Numbered from the stretch's first letter, positions 15,534 to 23,916 are shown. The stretch: DNA of 57,139 bases from an uncultured Bacteroidales bacterium (GCA_937896895.1 CALBNV010000025.1:1-57139), one strand, 5' to 3'. Numbers and translations are program-made. Notes: generated from the letters alone by a model not told the origin.

Positions 15534-15564
15534 CAAAACTAAAGAACTTTATTTATATATCAAA
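15534..15564 (-). promoter_or_regulatory. Leftward early promoter
   Basis: On the minus strand TTTG (15564-15561), a 19-bp spacer and TAGTTTTG (15541-15534). Drives the excisionase/replication block. It lies within the 18-bp inverted repeat 15537-15587, so a bound repressor would block it. Confidence 0.65.
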
Positions 15565-15587
15565 ATAAAAAATAAAGTTCTTTAGTT
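15537..15587. promoter_or_regulatory. Repressor operator: 18-bp perfect inverted repeat
   Basis: AACTAAAGAACTTTATTT (15537-15554) and its exact complement (15570-15587). A 16-base copy of the same sequence (15759-15774) lies inside the repressor gene. Placement over the leftward promoter is that of a CI-type operator. Confidence 0.65.
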
Positions 15588-15625
15588 AATAAATGTTAAA
15601 ATAAAAATAAAATACTGATTATTAA

Positions 15626-16513
15626 ATGATTAACAGAGTAAAGTTTTTTATTTCTTGGCTTAAATCAAATCGCTATATAAAAAGCCAGAAAGATTTTGGA
15701 GTTAAAATTGGTTCGGATAATGAGTCGTATACTTCTCAGATTTTAGCAAATGAAGAAAAACTAAAGAACTTTATACCGAAGATTAAGGATTTATTCCCTA
15801 TGTTGAATGAAGATTGGTTATTAACTGGTAATGGTGATATGCTGACCTCAAATAACTCTCAAATCTCAGTCAAGATCGAGAACAGCGCAATATCGCAGGT
15901 AGATTCAGCCACCAACTGCACCTTTAATAACAATGCGTATCAGAGGCCGAATGACTATGATTTTGACAGCGAGGAAAATATTTTAGGTTGTCCCGACGGT
16001 GTTTTGATCCCGGTGGATATGCGAACTATCCCTAATAACGTGAGACTCCGCGATTACTGTCTAAACAAGAATGATCACGATACCGACAAAAAAAGCCTGG
16101 AGGGAAAGGTGGTTGTAAAATATAGAATAAGGACTAACCTACTTTGGCCGCGCCTATTCAAGGGAGACCTTATTATTGCGTATCTGGTTAAGGACAAGTC
16201 TAATCTTGTAAATGGAAGGTGTTATCTGGTGGACTGCCCGGTTCACGGCAAAATGGTGAAGCGTCTCTTTATCCACGAAACAAATTACCGACTGGATCTG
16301 CCGGACCCAAAGCCCAACTATTCAATACTGGAGATTCCGAAGGATCACGCGGAGGAGGTGGACTTCTACGAGATTGTCTCGCGCGTAAGCACCGACCTCG
16401 ACAGCGTTTTCTGTGAGGATACATACAACTATCAGGCATTGGCACACAAGCTGGCCGACAACGAGCAGAGGCTTATAGCAATTTTGGAGAGTCTGGCAAA
16501 CAACAAGACATAA
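15626..16513 (+). CDS. Phage-type repressor with S24-like C-terminal domain
   Basis: 295 residues. The N-terminal 60 form a helix-turn-helix ('SQKDFGVKIGSDNESYTSQI'). The C-terminal part is LexA/CI-like: 'LLWPRLFKGDLIIAYL' then 'GRCYLVDCPVHGKMVKRLF'. The Lys of the Ser-Lys dyad is present (KMVKRL), but the usual SMxP serine is replaced (LLWP), so self-cleavage looks impaired. It should bind the 15537-15587 operator and hold lysogeny. Confidence 0.85.
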   Translation: MINRVKFFISWLKSNRYIKSQKDFGVKIGSDNESYTSQILANEEKLKNFIPKIKDLFPMLNEDWLLTGNGDMLTSNNSQISVKIENSAISQVDSATNCTFNNNAYQRPNDYDFDSEENILGCPDGVLIPVDMRTIPNNVRLRDYCLNKNDHDTDKKSLEGKVVVKYRIRTNLLWPRLFKGDLIIAYLVKDKSNLVNGRCYLVDCPVHGKMVKRLFIHETNYRLDLPDPKPNYSILEIPKDHAEEVDFYEIVSRVSTDLDSVFCEDTYNYQALAHKLADNEQRLIAILESLANNKT

Positions 16514-16518
16514 AAAAA

Positions 16519-16538
16519 GGGCCGTACCCCTACGGCCC
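16519..16538 (-). terminator. Hairpin between repressor and integrase
   Basis: GGGCCGTA-CCCC-TACGGCCC. The T7 tract is on the minus side, so it stops leftward antisense transcription; rightward it may only pause. It is followed by the ACACGAAAAAAA element before the integrase. Confidence 0.55.
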
Positions 16539-16592
16539 ACACGAAAAAAAGTTCGCTTATTGTATAACTACGCTAAACGACAATGCAAAAAT

Positions 16593-17804
16593 ATGAAATA
16601 TTCTATCAAATGCCAAACAATCCCTCAAAAAAGTAAGGATAAAAATTCGCCTATACGTATGAGGGTTTCCTACTCTGGAATAAGGGTAGATCTCAGGCTT
16701 GGGCTCTCTGTTCCGCCTAATTGCTGGGATTCTAAGAAAGAAGAAGCGCACACCCGGCAGGCCGAGTACAAACAGCTGTGTGCCGAGATCAACACAAGGC
16801 TCCACGAAGTGACGGCCAGAATAGATCAATTATTCGCGCGCTGCGAGTTCGTGGACAAACGGCCTCCCACTATCAACGAGATAAAATCAATAGTTGACAA
16901 CAGGATATGTGGCAGCCGGCTGAGGGATGTTTTTGAATCCTACCTCCGCGAGAACAAACATCTGGAACAAAACACAATCCTAAGCTATAAGAACTCCCTG
17001 AATAGTATCCTTTCCGTGACTGGCGACATATACATCAACGAATTTAATGCCAGAGTAATTACCGAGACCATAGACACACTTACCGAGCGCTACCGAAACT
17101 CCACACTCCGCACAATAGTAAACAGGATAATTACAATACTCAGATTTGCCCAGGAGCGCGGAATCTACACAGCAAATGGCCTCACCTACAAATTCAAGTA
17201 TCACCTTTTGCGCAAAGTGATAGTACATCTGGAGCTTGATGAACTGAAAGCCTTTGAGGAATACACTCCTGGATCCAAGGCCGAAATCGACGTATATGAC
17301 ACATTTCTATTCTGCTGCTACACCGGCCTGAGAATATCCGACGCGTACGCGCTCACCTGGGACAACGTGAAGGACGATAAGATAGATGTTGTGACAATTA
17401 AGACAGGAGAGCATCTCTTAATAGAGCTCAACTCACACTCCGCGGCAGTACTGAAACGCAGGCGCGCGAGAGAGACCACTGAGGACACAATATTTCATAA
17501 TTACGATGTGGCCTATTATAATGACACACTCCGTGAGATATGCAGGAAGGTGGGCATCAACGCGCCAGTAACCAACAACTATTTTCAAGGCAACGAGCGC
17601 ATAAGCCATACGGCCCCAAAATGGGAATTTGTCTCCAGCCACACAGGCCGCAAAACATTTGTTGTTACAGCCGTGACACTGGGCCTTGCCGTACCTGTCA
17701 TAATGGAATGGACGGGCCATAAAACGCTGAAATCAATGGATCCCTACCTGAAAGTAGTGAACACATTAAAACAGCGCTCAATGTCGCGCTTTGACGAAAT
17801 ATGA
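16593..17804 (+). CDS. Tyrosine integrase
   Basis: 403 residues from the ATG at 16593 (MKYSIKCQT...), the usual N-terminus of Bacteroidales integrases; the TTG 33 bp upstream is less likely. Catalytic residues: Arg near 246 (TGLRISDAY), HxxR near 350 (SSHTGRKTF), GH near 376 (WTGHKT) and the nucleophile Tyr near 384 (DPYLKV). Integrates or excises the element at the adjacent attP-like site and could resolve multimers. Confidence 0.93.
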   Translation: MKYSIKCQTIPQKSKDKNSPIRMRVSYSGIRVDLRLGLSVPPNCWDSKKEEAHTRQAEYKQLCAEINTRLHEVTARIDQLFARCEFVDKRPPTINEIKSIVDNRICGSRLRDVFESYLRENKHLEQNTILSYKNSLNSILSVTGDIYINEFNARVITETIDTLTERYRNSTLRTIVNRIITILRFAQERGIYTANGLTYKFKYHLLRKVIVHLELDELKAFEEYTPGSKAEIDVYDTFLFCCYTGLRISDAYALTWDNVKDDKIDVVTIKTGEHLLIELNSHSAAVLKRRRARETTEDTIFHNYDVAYYNDTLREICRKVGINAPVTNNYFQGNERISHTAPKWEFVSSHTGRKTFVVTAVTLGLAVPVIMEWTGHKTLKSMDPYLKVVNTLKQRSMSRFDEI

Positions 17805-17812
17805 AAAACCCA

Positions 17813-18005
17813 GCACCCAAAAATGCACCCACTTTTTTGCGCGAAAATTCCCAAAGCACCCAAAACAGAAGTATCTACAATGGGTGTATGTCTCTAAAAG
17901 ACAACGAAATAGTAAAATGACGTTTACAATTCATATTTCGCACAGCGAATGTATATTCCATTGCTGTAAAGCTAATTAGCAACTGTAGCACCCGAAATGC
18001 ACCCA
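17813..18005. other. attP-like site with arm-type repeats
   Basis: GCACCCA occurs at 17813-17819, 17825-17831, 17856-17862 and 17999-18005, with a GCACCCG at 17988-17994 and an inverted near-copy (TGGGTGT) at 17881-17887. Two pairs 11-12 bp apart flank a roughly 100-bp AT-rich core directly after the integrase. This is the arrangement of integrase arm sites around a core. The exact crossover is not visible without the host sequence. Confidence 0.6.
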
Positions 18006-18013
18006 AAAAAATA

Positions 18014-18039
18014 GAGCCATCGTATGTGTACGGTGGCTC
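18014..18039. terminator. Bidirectional intrinsic terminator
   Basis: 11-bp stem GAGCCATCGTA/TACGGTGGCTC with T7 on both sides. Ends the leftward accessory operon (gene ending 18054) and any rightward transcript from the integrase. Confidence 0.8.
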
Positions 18040-18053
18040 ATTTTTTTGACTGG

Positions 18054-18398
18054 CTACAGCCAATCGGCAAAGTGCGAAAAAATATCACCTGTCAACTGCG
18101 CTGGTGAAATACCTGGAGTCTCTGCAATAATGGCATCAACAACGTGCCTGACTTCATGGGCAAAAGTATTTAGCATTTCGGCCTTGGAAGTCTGGTTTGA
18201 CAAGATAACTACTGCGCGTTTACTTGTCAATATTGTTGTTCCGCAATTATCAGTTTGCAAGTTTTTTCCCGTTTTTGCGCAGAAATCTGCGTTTTTCGAC
18301 CATTTTTTCACCTGCGCGAGCACATTTTCGGACTCATCTTGTGTTAAGTCTTTGTAAAACGTGCAGATTTTATTACCTAATCTTAATGTTCGTTTCAT
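18054..18398 (-). CDS. Small zincin-like protein (HEVRH)
   Basis: 114 residues from the ATG at 18398, which overlaps the upstream stop (ATGA-type) behind a GGGAGG Shine-Dalgarno-like sequence. 'FAHEVRHVVDAI' is an HExxH zinc-peptidase motif. Small phage proteins of this kind are usually uncharacterised; a metallopeptidase role is inferred from the motif only. Confidence 0.6.
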   Translation of the reverse strand: MKRTLRLGNKICTFYKDLTQDESENVLAQVKKWSKNADFCAKTGKNLQTDNCGTTILTSKRAVVILSNQTSKAEMLNTFAHEVRHVVDAIIAETPGISPAQLTGDIFSHFADWL

Positions 18399-18760
18399 AT
18401 TTGATCCTCCCAAATGATAGGTACAGATTCAGCGATACAATCAGAATAGAAATGTGTAAAAACAGAGTTTTCGTAACTATTTGTCAAGTACGATTCAACC
18501 ATAGCCAAAACCAGAGTTTCGTCGAATTTCGGGAAAATGGTTTTGAATTTTGCAATCAGGAAGTATGAATCATATCCTTTAGCGGCTCTGATGTTCGGAA
18601 AATTTTTGGTGATCTTATCAAAAATTTCTGGAGTCAACAATTCCACTTTGCAAAATTTTTCTGCGGCAAATTTGGCCATTGCCTTTGAAAAATGCCAGCC
18701 GTAGATTGACAAGTATTTGTCCATACCCGTAGGCCTTTTTTCGTATGTATCGAGTCTCAT
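18395..18760 (-). CDS. Conserved phage-type hypothetical protein
   Basis: 121 residues from the ATG at 18760. It contains 'MDKYLSIYGWHFSKAMAKFA', a pattern I associate with conserved uncharacterised proteins of gut phages that sit beside small metallopeptidases. Translationally coupled to both neighbours. Confidence 0.65.
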   Translation of the reverse strand: MRLDTYEKRPTGMDKYLSIYGWHFSKAMAKFAAEKFCKVELLTPEIFDKITKNFPNIRAAKGYDSYFLIAKFKTIFPKFDETLVLAMVESYLTNSYENSVFTHFYSDCIAESVPIIWEDQI

Positions 18761-18954
18761 TATACCTCTTGTTTCCGTTCGTGATAACCAATTACAATTT
18801 CTTCTTCGTCCTCGCTTGCCGATATGGGCTTGCAAGATTCCATGTGCTCAAGAATTTTCTCAAGCAAGCACTCTATTTTTTTCAAATGCTCAATGCCGGT
18901 ATCGCAACATTCTTTGCTTTCGGTTTCATCATCGTTTATTTCAGTCCACGCCAT
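18760..18954 (-). CDS. Small acidic protein with paired cysteines
   Basis: 64 residues, acidic, 'ESKECCDTGIEHLKKIECLLEKI' region helical with Cys. Its stop shares one base with the next gene's ATG. Function unknown. Confidence 0.6.
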   Translation of the reverse strand: MAWTEINDDETESKECCDTGIEHLKKIECLLEKILEHMESCKPISASEDEEEIVIGYHERKQEV

Positions 18955-18960
18955 AACTAA

Positions 18961-19458
18961 TCATTTTTGATTGTTCATAAATTGAGACAGCATCTCTTTC
19001 AATCCACTGATCTCGTTTTTCAGATTATCAATCTCCTCTCGTCTCGCAGCCTCCTTTTTGACTTCTGGATTCAGATCCTCTATCAACTTGTCGCAGTACT
19101 CAATATTTTTCTTGTGCTTCTCGATAGATTCAATCACGCGCTGAGAATTATTCCTGAGAGTAGAAATCTCAGTGAGTATCGCTTCCTTGCTGGTAGATAC
19201 CACCATGCCGTTATTACCGAAATCTGCAATCTCGTTGTCTGCTGGTAATTTTTGAAGATCTATTGTCTGGCCATTCACACTTACTTTCAGGTCAACCACA
19301 TTTTTAGCTGGCAAAAATTGTCCGTTTTGCTGATAACTTGTAGCGTTGAATTGTGGTATTGGGATTCCAACGGAGAGAACTTCTGCGTATTCTATCCTCG
19401 GAATTTCCTGTTTGTAAAGTATGTATACCGTTGCTCCTTGTCTTAAAGTTTGAAACAT
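18961..19458 (-). CDS. Virion-associated-type protein: beta N-terminus, coiled-coil C-terminus
   Basis: 165 residues. The beta-rich first half starts 'MFQTLRQGATVYILYK', continues with 'ADFGNNGMVVSTSKEAI', and a coiled coil occupies 105-165. The pattern recalls a conserved but uncharacterised gut-phage family found next to the two genes that follow here. A structural or scaffold role is likely; not demonstrated. Confidence 0.65.
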   Translation of the reverse strand: MFQTLRQGATVYILYKQEIPRIEYAEVLSVGIPIPQFNATSYQQNGQFLPAKNVVDLKVSVNGQTIDLQKLPADNEIADFGNNGMVVSTSKEAILTEISTLRNNSQRVIESIEKHKKNIEYCDKLIEDLNPEVKKEAARREEIDNLKNEISGLKEMLSQFMNNQK

Positions 19459-19470
19459 AGCGAGTTAAGT

Positions 19471-19815
19471 TTAAGAATTTCTAGAGATTATTTGTAGGAT
19501 ATTTGTAGGTCTGTCGTAGAATAAGAGGTAAATACCTGTAGTATTCAGTTCGTCAGTGCTGAAATCAATACCTCCAAGACCTTTCAAATCTATCTCTGAA
19601 TCAGCCACGCCGGCTGTTGCAAATTTGATCGGGAGTGTGGTTGAGGCAGGAACAGCATAGGTCTTGTCGACACGAATCAGAAACAATCCCTGAAAGTTTT
19701 CTCTGAAATAAGGATGGTTTGCGATATTGAATACCACTCTGTCGGACTTAACGTCTATCGAAACTACCTCCAAACAAGGTATTCCCTGTCGGTTTGCTAA
19801 TTTTAGTACACCCAT
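19471..19815 (-). CDS. Small beta-rich protein, probable minor structural protein
   Basis: 114 residues from the ATG at 19815 (MGVLKLANRQG...). The upstream extension would run through the terminator. Alternating hydrophobic strands suggest a beta sandwich. Grouped with the coiled-coil protein at 18961 and the Gly-rich protein at 19903. Confidence 0.65.
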   Translation of the reverse strand: MGVLKLANRQGIPCLEVVSIDVKSDRVVFNIANHPYFRENFQGLFLIRVDKTYAVPASTTLPIKFATAGVADSEIDLKGLGGIDFSTDELNTTGIYLLFYDRPTNILQIISRNS

Positions 19816-19848
19816 TTTCTTTATTTTTAAAGGTTTATAAAAAAGTCG

Positions 19849-19881
19849 GAAAAAATCGGAAAACTTGTTTCCGATTTTTTC
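19849..19881 (-). terminator. Strong intrinsic terminator
   Basis: 14-bp perfect stem (19849-19862 with 19868-19881), loop 5 nt; the minus strand continues CGACTTTTTT. It ends the transcript of the abundant-type protein at 19903-20784. Confidence 0.8.
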
Positions 19882-19902
19882 TTTATTAATGGAACAATCC
19901 AA

Positions 19903-20784
19903 CTATGACCACAAAGAGCCAGTACCACCGACACCATAAGGTGTGATACCAAGCTGGGCCGCAATCGGCATTGGAACTGTGATAGTTGTTGGAAGTGTAC
20001 GCTTGATCTCCTCAACTTCCTCATGAATGTTGTTTACAGCAGCGTTGATTGGAGTAGTGGCATTCACAAGCATCTGATTGATTGTCGCGTTCTGGTTGTA
20101 GTTGGAAATAGTCGCTTTGAGCGATGTGTTCTCAGCTCTAACTGACTCCAACTTGTCCTGAAGGGCTCTGAGCTCCAAGGCTGCAAAGTGCTCGTTCATG
20201 AGATTGGTCTGTGCGTCGATCTTTCCACCGAGAATGTTTGTCTGCTCGATGTTCGCAATGCGATTCTCGTAACCCTGACTTGTGATTGTGTTGCGAATAT
20301 CGCAAGCGTGCTGTGCCATCTGGTTCACAATCTGGCAGTTTCCCTGCTGGATTGCGTTTATCACCTGCTGACCGCTCATCCCTACTTGGTTAGCAACATT
20401 CTGAACACTTGTACCCAAGTGAGAAAGTGCGCCCTGGATAGCTGTTGTCTCTACATTGAGATTTGTGGCAAGTTGCGAGATAGCACCACTGTTTCCGTTG
20501 ATAGCCTGCTGGAGCAATTCTCTACCGGTGTTGTTGTTCATCTGTGCGCTGAGAAAATCGGTGTTGAAGTTTCCTCGACCGCCTCCCCAGCCGTTACCTC
20601 CCCAGCCCATTAGGAAGAAAAGGAAAATTATCCACATTCCGTTTCCGCCAAAACCACCGTTGTTCATCAATGCAGAAATTGTGGCTGCGTCCATACCACG
20701 ATTAGCCAGCATAGGAGCCAACATCGACATTGCATTCACGCCTGAGTTTTCAGGCTGAAATACGTAAGTTTTTGAATCTGACAT
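19903..20784 (-). CDS. Glycine-rich membrane protein with long helical C-terminus, probable virion protein
   Basis: 293 residues. Gly-rich hydrophobic segment near 45-72 (GMWIIFLFFLMGWGGNGWGGG), then Asn/Gln-rich amphipathic helices and a coiled coil near 200-235. Flanked by strong terminators on both sides, so it is its own transcription unit, as for abundant proteins. No family function known; membrane-embedded virion or channel protein is the best guess. Confidence 0.65.
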   Translation of the reverse strand: MSDSKTYVFQPENSGVNAMSMLAPMLANRGMDAATISALMNNGGFGGNGMWIIFLFFLMGWGGNGWGGGRGNFNTDFLSAQMNNNTGRELLQQAINGNSGAISQLATNLNVETTAIQGALSHLGTSVQNVANQVGMSGQQVINAIQQGNCQIVNQMAQHACDIRNTITSQGYENRIANIEQTNILGGKIDAQTNLMNEHFAALELRALQDKLESVRAENTSLKATISNYNQNATINQMLVNATTPINAAVNNIHEEVEEIKRTLPTTITVPMPIAAQLGITPYGVGGTGSLWS

Positions 20785-21037
20785 AATAGTAAAACTTTAG
20801 ATTGTTATTTGTAAATGATTATTTGTGATAGCAAAGGTGGGATGTATATATAGGTTGTCAAATTATTGGGTAAAAAATATATAAGTATCTAAAAATAAGG
20901 AATATAATATAAAAATAATTGTTGCAATAGGACATAAAAAAGGCCGTGATTTTTTTCACGGCCTAAACGTTTAGAAGAAAAAATAAATATTTATGAATAA
21001 TAATAAATAAAAAATAATAGTACAAGGAAATAAAAAC
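20785..21037. other. 253-bp AT-rich intergenic region with terminator
   Basis: Holds the terminator at 20941-20964 for the HTH gene on its right and should contain the promoter for the gene starting at 20784. I find no clean TTTG-N19-TAnnTTTG match, so an activator-dependent late promoter is possible. No ORF supported. Confidence 0.5.
20941..20964 (-). terminator. Intrinsic terminator
   Basis: AGGCCGTGA/TCACGGCCT 9-bp stem, then T6 on the minus strand. Ends the operon that finishes with the HTH gene at 21038. Confidence 0.8.
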
Positions 21038-21313
21038 TTATTGTTTAAGATCTTTTTGAAAGAAATATTTTTTACCTCCCTTATCTTTTCTCGGAGTAGG
21101 GATTTCCTCATTCCTGATCTTACGCGACAATGTTGTACGGTCACAGTGAAGGAAATCTGCCGATTCCTCCAGCGTGATTTTGTGAGTACCGATAATCTCA
21201 ACAAGTTCGTTGATCTCATCTTCGTCTAGCCCACATTCGCCAGAGGCAATTTGTTGGCCGATTTTCACTATCATATTACCCAATACAGGATTCCCTTTTT
21301 TTGCTGTGCTCAT
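21038..21313 (-). CDS. Helix-turn-helix regulator
   Basis: 91 residues. 'ITLEESADFLHCDRTTLSRKI' is a clear HTH of the excisionase/DNA-binding type, followed by a basic tail. Last gene of its operon; a late-gene regulator of the adjacent 19903 unit is plausible. Confidence 0.75.
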   Translation of the reverse strand: MSTAKKGNPVLGNMIVKIGQQIASGECGLDEDEINELVEIIGTHKITLEESADFLHCDRTTLSRKIRNEEIPTPRKDKGGKKYFFQKDLKQ

Positions 21314-21671
21314 ACATTTTACGTATTAAAAATGTGACAATAATAAAACCGCTAATCATAACTATCCACCGGGCCGGAGTAAGATACTCTCCAAACATCT
21401 GATAGTTTTTCTGCACATAGATACAGTTGCTTACTACATAATTATAAATCAAAATGCTGCGAGACAACGTGCATAGCTTCAAGATATACGTACACATATA
21501 TAATATAAGCATAGGGAACAACGACAATATAATTGTAAGTTCTACTACACATATATTGACACCTAATAGCAGATTCATGCAATGTACGCTCATCCCCAAT
21601 GTGCTAATAATCAGGAATATTTTAAAAGCTATTTGAAAGATGTACAGCTGATATGCGGCTTTATTGTTCAT
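21276..21671 (-). CDS. Three-pass membrane protein
   Basis: 131 residues with hydrophobic segments near 12-35, 39-62 and 103-120. A central 'LKLCTLSRSILIYNYV' resembles a Cys-x-x-Arg motif seen in conserved uncharacterised gut-phage membrane proteins. Overlaps the HTH gene by 38 bp. Confidence 0.6.
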   Translation of the reverse strand: MNNKAAYQLYIFQIAFKIFLIISTLGMSVHCMNLLLGVNICVVELTIILSLFPMLILYMCTYILKLCTLSRSILIYNYVVSNCIYVQKNYQMFGEYLTPARWIVMISGFIIVTFLIRKMYEHSKKRESCIG

Positions 21672-21672
21672 G

Positions 21673-22551
21673 TTAGAATAATTGAAAATCGGATAACTCC
21701 CAAAATCGGTTTTTGACGGTTACAGCATGACCCGGCATATCGAACTTGATAGTGATGTCACCATCGTATTCTTTTTCCTGAGAACCACGCGCAGTACCTG
21801 TTTTAGTTTGACGGCAGATAGCGACCATGCCAATTTTAGGAAATTTTTCTCTGATTAAACGTAGCTCTCTGTAATCCATACCTCCGTATTGGGCGGAGTC
21901 TATAAAGATGAAATCATACTTGCCTTGCTCTATCAGAGATATTACATCATTGAGGTTTTTGCAGTCAAAAGCAATATCAAAGTCGTTGATACGATCATTA
22001 ATAAATTTGAGCTTGCTCTTGATACGTCCAGCATCCTCCTCGTTGGTGACATAAAGAACGCGACCAAATTTAGTAAGGTAATTTCCGAATTTAAGACAAA
22101 ATGTGCTTTTCCCGTGGCCTGGTTGAGCGCTGAGAATCATATAAAAATTACTTGCAGGTTCGCCAAGGAATGCTTTCCAGTCGCCTGTAAAAGGGAGACC
22201 TTTAATAACAGTATTCATAACGTCCTGACTGCTGATAGTTCCAAGCCCAAGGCTTTTTCGCTTGATGTATGTTGTTACGGGATTTTTCTTTGAAGCCTTT
22301 TCGACAAGTTTTGACTTTGAATAAATCTCCTTAGCAGCAAGGCACAATGTGTTTTTACCAGCTTTAAAAGCCAGATTTCCACCGTCAATATGAGCGCTCG
22401 TGAAGTTCTCTGCAATACGAATAAGATCTTTGTTGTTGTCCCTAAACCAATTTTTTACCCTGTCAGAACAATCAAACAATCTTACTTCATTGTTGTCGAA
22501 ACTAACCTCTAGCGCGTAAGTGTCGGTTTTCTTTATCTTGGTTATTTTCAT
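21673..22551 (-). CDS. RadA/DnaB-like RecA-fold ATPase
   Basis: 292 residues. An N-terminal about 35-residue DUF2442-like segment, then the ATPase: Walker A 'AQPGHGKSTF' near 141, 'VLYVTNEEDAGRIKSKL' as in RadA/Sms, and Walker B 'FIFIDSAQ' near 211. Such ATPases act on DNA in recombination. With no terminase in the genome it is also the only candidate genome-translocating ATPase in this block, but its sequence favours RadA over the A32/FtsK packaging type. Confidence 0.8.
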   Translation of the reverse strand: MKITKIKKTDTYALEVSFDNNEVRLFDCSDRVKNWFRDNNKDLIRIAENFTSAHIDGGNLAFKAGKNTLCLAAKEIYSKSKLVEKASKKNPVTTYIKRKSLGLGTISSQDVMNTVIKGLPFTGDWKAFLGEPASNFYMILSAQPGHGKSTFCLKFGNYLTKFGRVLYVTNEEDAGRIKSKLKFINDRINDFDIAFDCKNLNDVISLIEQGKYDFIFIDSAQYGGMDYRELRLIREKFPKIGMVAICRQTKTGTARGSQEKEYDGDITIKFDMPGHAVTVKNRFWELSDFQLF

Positions 22552-22622
22552 ATTTCTCTACAATTTAAATAATAGTAGCAGTATGGATTAAATAGTGAAT
22601 TGTAGAAAAAAAAGATGATTTT

Positions 22623-23396
22623 TTAACCAGCGAGAGTTTTCTCCTCCCAGGAAGGCTTTTTGCCAGTCTTTGAACTGATTGTGACAGTTTTCATTGCATT
22701 TTTACACTCAGAGCAAAGAGTCTTCCATTCGGGGAGAGCCTGTTTCTTGATTTCGTGACGATCGACATTGACGTATTTCATCAAGGCCGACTGGATCTTA
22801 CGAATAATCTCAATAAATGGAGTTTTGCGATTGCGTTCTGACGCACAAGAATCCTGAATGTACTCAAAGAAATTCTGTATGCGCCATGTCTCCTTGGTTG
22901 TGCCAGCCATTTTACGGAAGCCGAACAGAATCTTGTACCAATATGGAGTAACAGCATACGATTCCTTCTTAGGTTTGTTTGCAGTTTTTTCCTTTGTTGG
23001 TTTCTTGGTATCAGGTTTCTTTGTATCAGTTTTTTTCTCGCCCTTTTTGCGTTTACCTGTTACTTTGCCGCCCTTACCCTTGCCGTACTTACGCTTTGTC
23101 GCTTTCTTTTCTTCTTTTTTCTCGCCTTTTTTGCGTTTGCCGGTCACCTTGCCTCGTTTTCCTTTGGCGTACTTGTGTTTAAGAGGCTTTTTGGAATCAG
23201 TCTCGTCAATCTTAGTGTTAGCAAGAATTGAATTTACAGTGCTGATCCAAAGATTGAGCGATTTTTTACAGTTCTCGGAGTCCTTGTAAAACTCCAAGTT
23301 TGTAACTTGGGCTGGATACATATTTACCAGCGGCTCAGGAAGATACTTTTTAATCAGTGGAAATTTCTCCTGAAAGTTGTCGATAGTTATTTTCAT
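22623..23396 (-). CDS. Lys-rich, histone-like protein with internal repeats
   Basis: 257 residues. A basic central region has two near-identical repeats (KYAKGKRGKVTGKRKKGEKK and KYGKGKGGKVTGKRKKGEKK), a KPDTKKPT spacer and a folded C-terminal domain. Strongly basic, so probably DNA-binding and possibly genome-condensing in the virion. Confidence 0.65.
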   Translation of the reverse strand: MKITIDNFQEKFPLIKKYLPEPLVNMYPAQVTNLEFYKDSENCKKSLNLWISTVNSILANTKIDETDSKKPLKHKYAKGKRGKVTGKRKKGEKKEEKKATKRKYGKGKGGKVTGKRKKGEKKTDTKKPDTKKPTKEKTANKPKKESYAVTPYWYKILFGFRKMAGTTKETWRIQNFFEYIQDSCASERNRKTPFIEIIRKIQSALMKYVNVDRHEIKKQALPEWKTLCSECKNAMKTVTISSKTGKKPSWEEKTLAG

Positions 23397-23414
23397 ATCT
23401 TGAATTTTTAAAGA

Positions 23415-23798
23415 TTATAGTGTCAATGCTAACATCTCTAATACTTGAAGCTGTGCTTGTGCATCAGCATCAGCCAGGCGCAATGCTCTCTCTCTCTCAG
23501 TCTCATTTCTGGAACCGGAGCTGCTTTTATCTTGAATACGTTTTGCCAAAGCAATAACAACATCCTCTTCAGATCTGCGCACATCACCTATGGTGCGTTT
23601 GTAATCCTCGATTGAATAACCACGTTTCAGGATAATGGTTGTCATATCAACCTTCTGACTAGAGATACGGTCGGGATTCTTGTAATTGTCAGTCTTACGC
23701 GAGATTATTTCTCGCATATTATTGCAGACCTTGTTTACCTTGCTGTCTCCGGAGAGATCCGCATTTTTGATAATTTCTAATGCTTCTTTAACATTCAT
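23415..23798 (-). CDS. Hypothetical helical protein
   Basis: 127 residues from the ATG at 23798 (MNVKEALEIIKNADL...). Helical and charged, ending in an Ala/Leu-rich helix. No family recognised; lies between the helicase and the Lys-rich protein. Confidence 0.6.
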   Translation of the reverse strand: MNVKEALEIIKNADLSGDSKVNKVCNNMREIISRKTDNYKNPDRISSQKVDMTTIILKRGYSIEDYKRTIGDVRRSEEDVVIALAKRIQDKSSSGSRNETERERALRLADADAQAQLQVLEMLALTL

Positions 23799-23916
23799 TT
23801 TTTTGTATAAATTAAAAGTATTCAAATATAATAATAGTAGTATAGGATAAAACAGGATAGGAGTGTTAAAAGAAGTTAGGCAAAGATAAGTATTTTATTA
23901 TCAATACCCAAACTTT

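Noticed and set aside
16560..16592. TTG start for the integrase
   Set aside because: The ATG at 16593 gives the normal Bacteroidales integrase N-terminus.
21673..22551. A32/FtsK-type packaging ATPase
   Set aside because: Motifs (VLYVTNEE, IDSAQ) match RadA/DnaB-type ATPases; packaging role kept only as an open possibility.
22858..23289. Hydrophobic plus-strand ORF opposite the Lys-rich protein
   Set aside because: It is the antisense of Lys codons (Phe/Leu runs).
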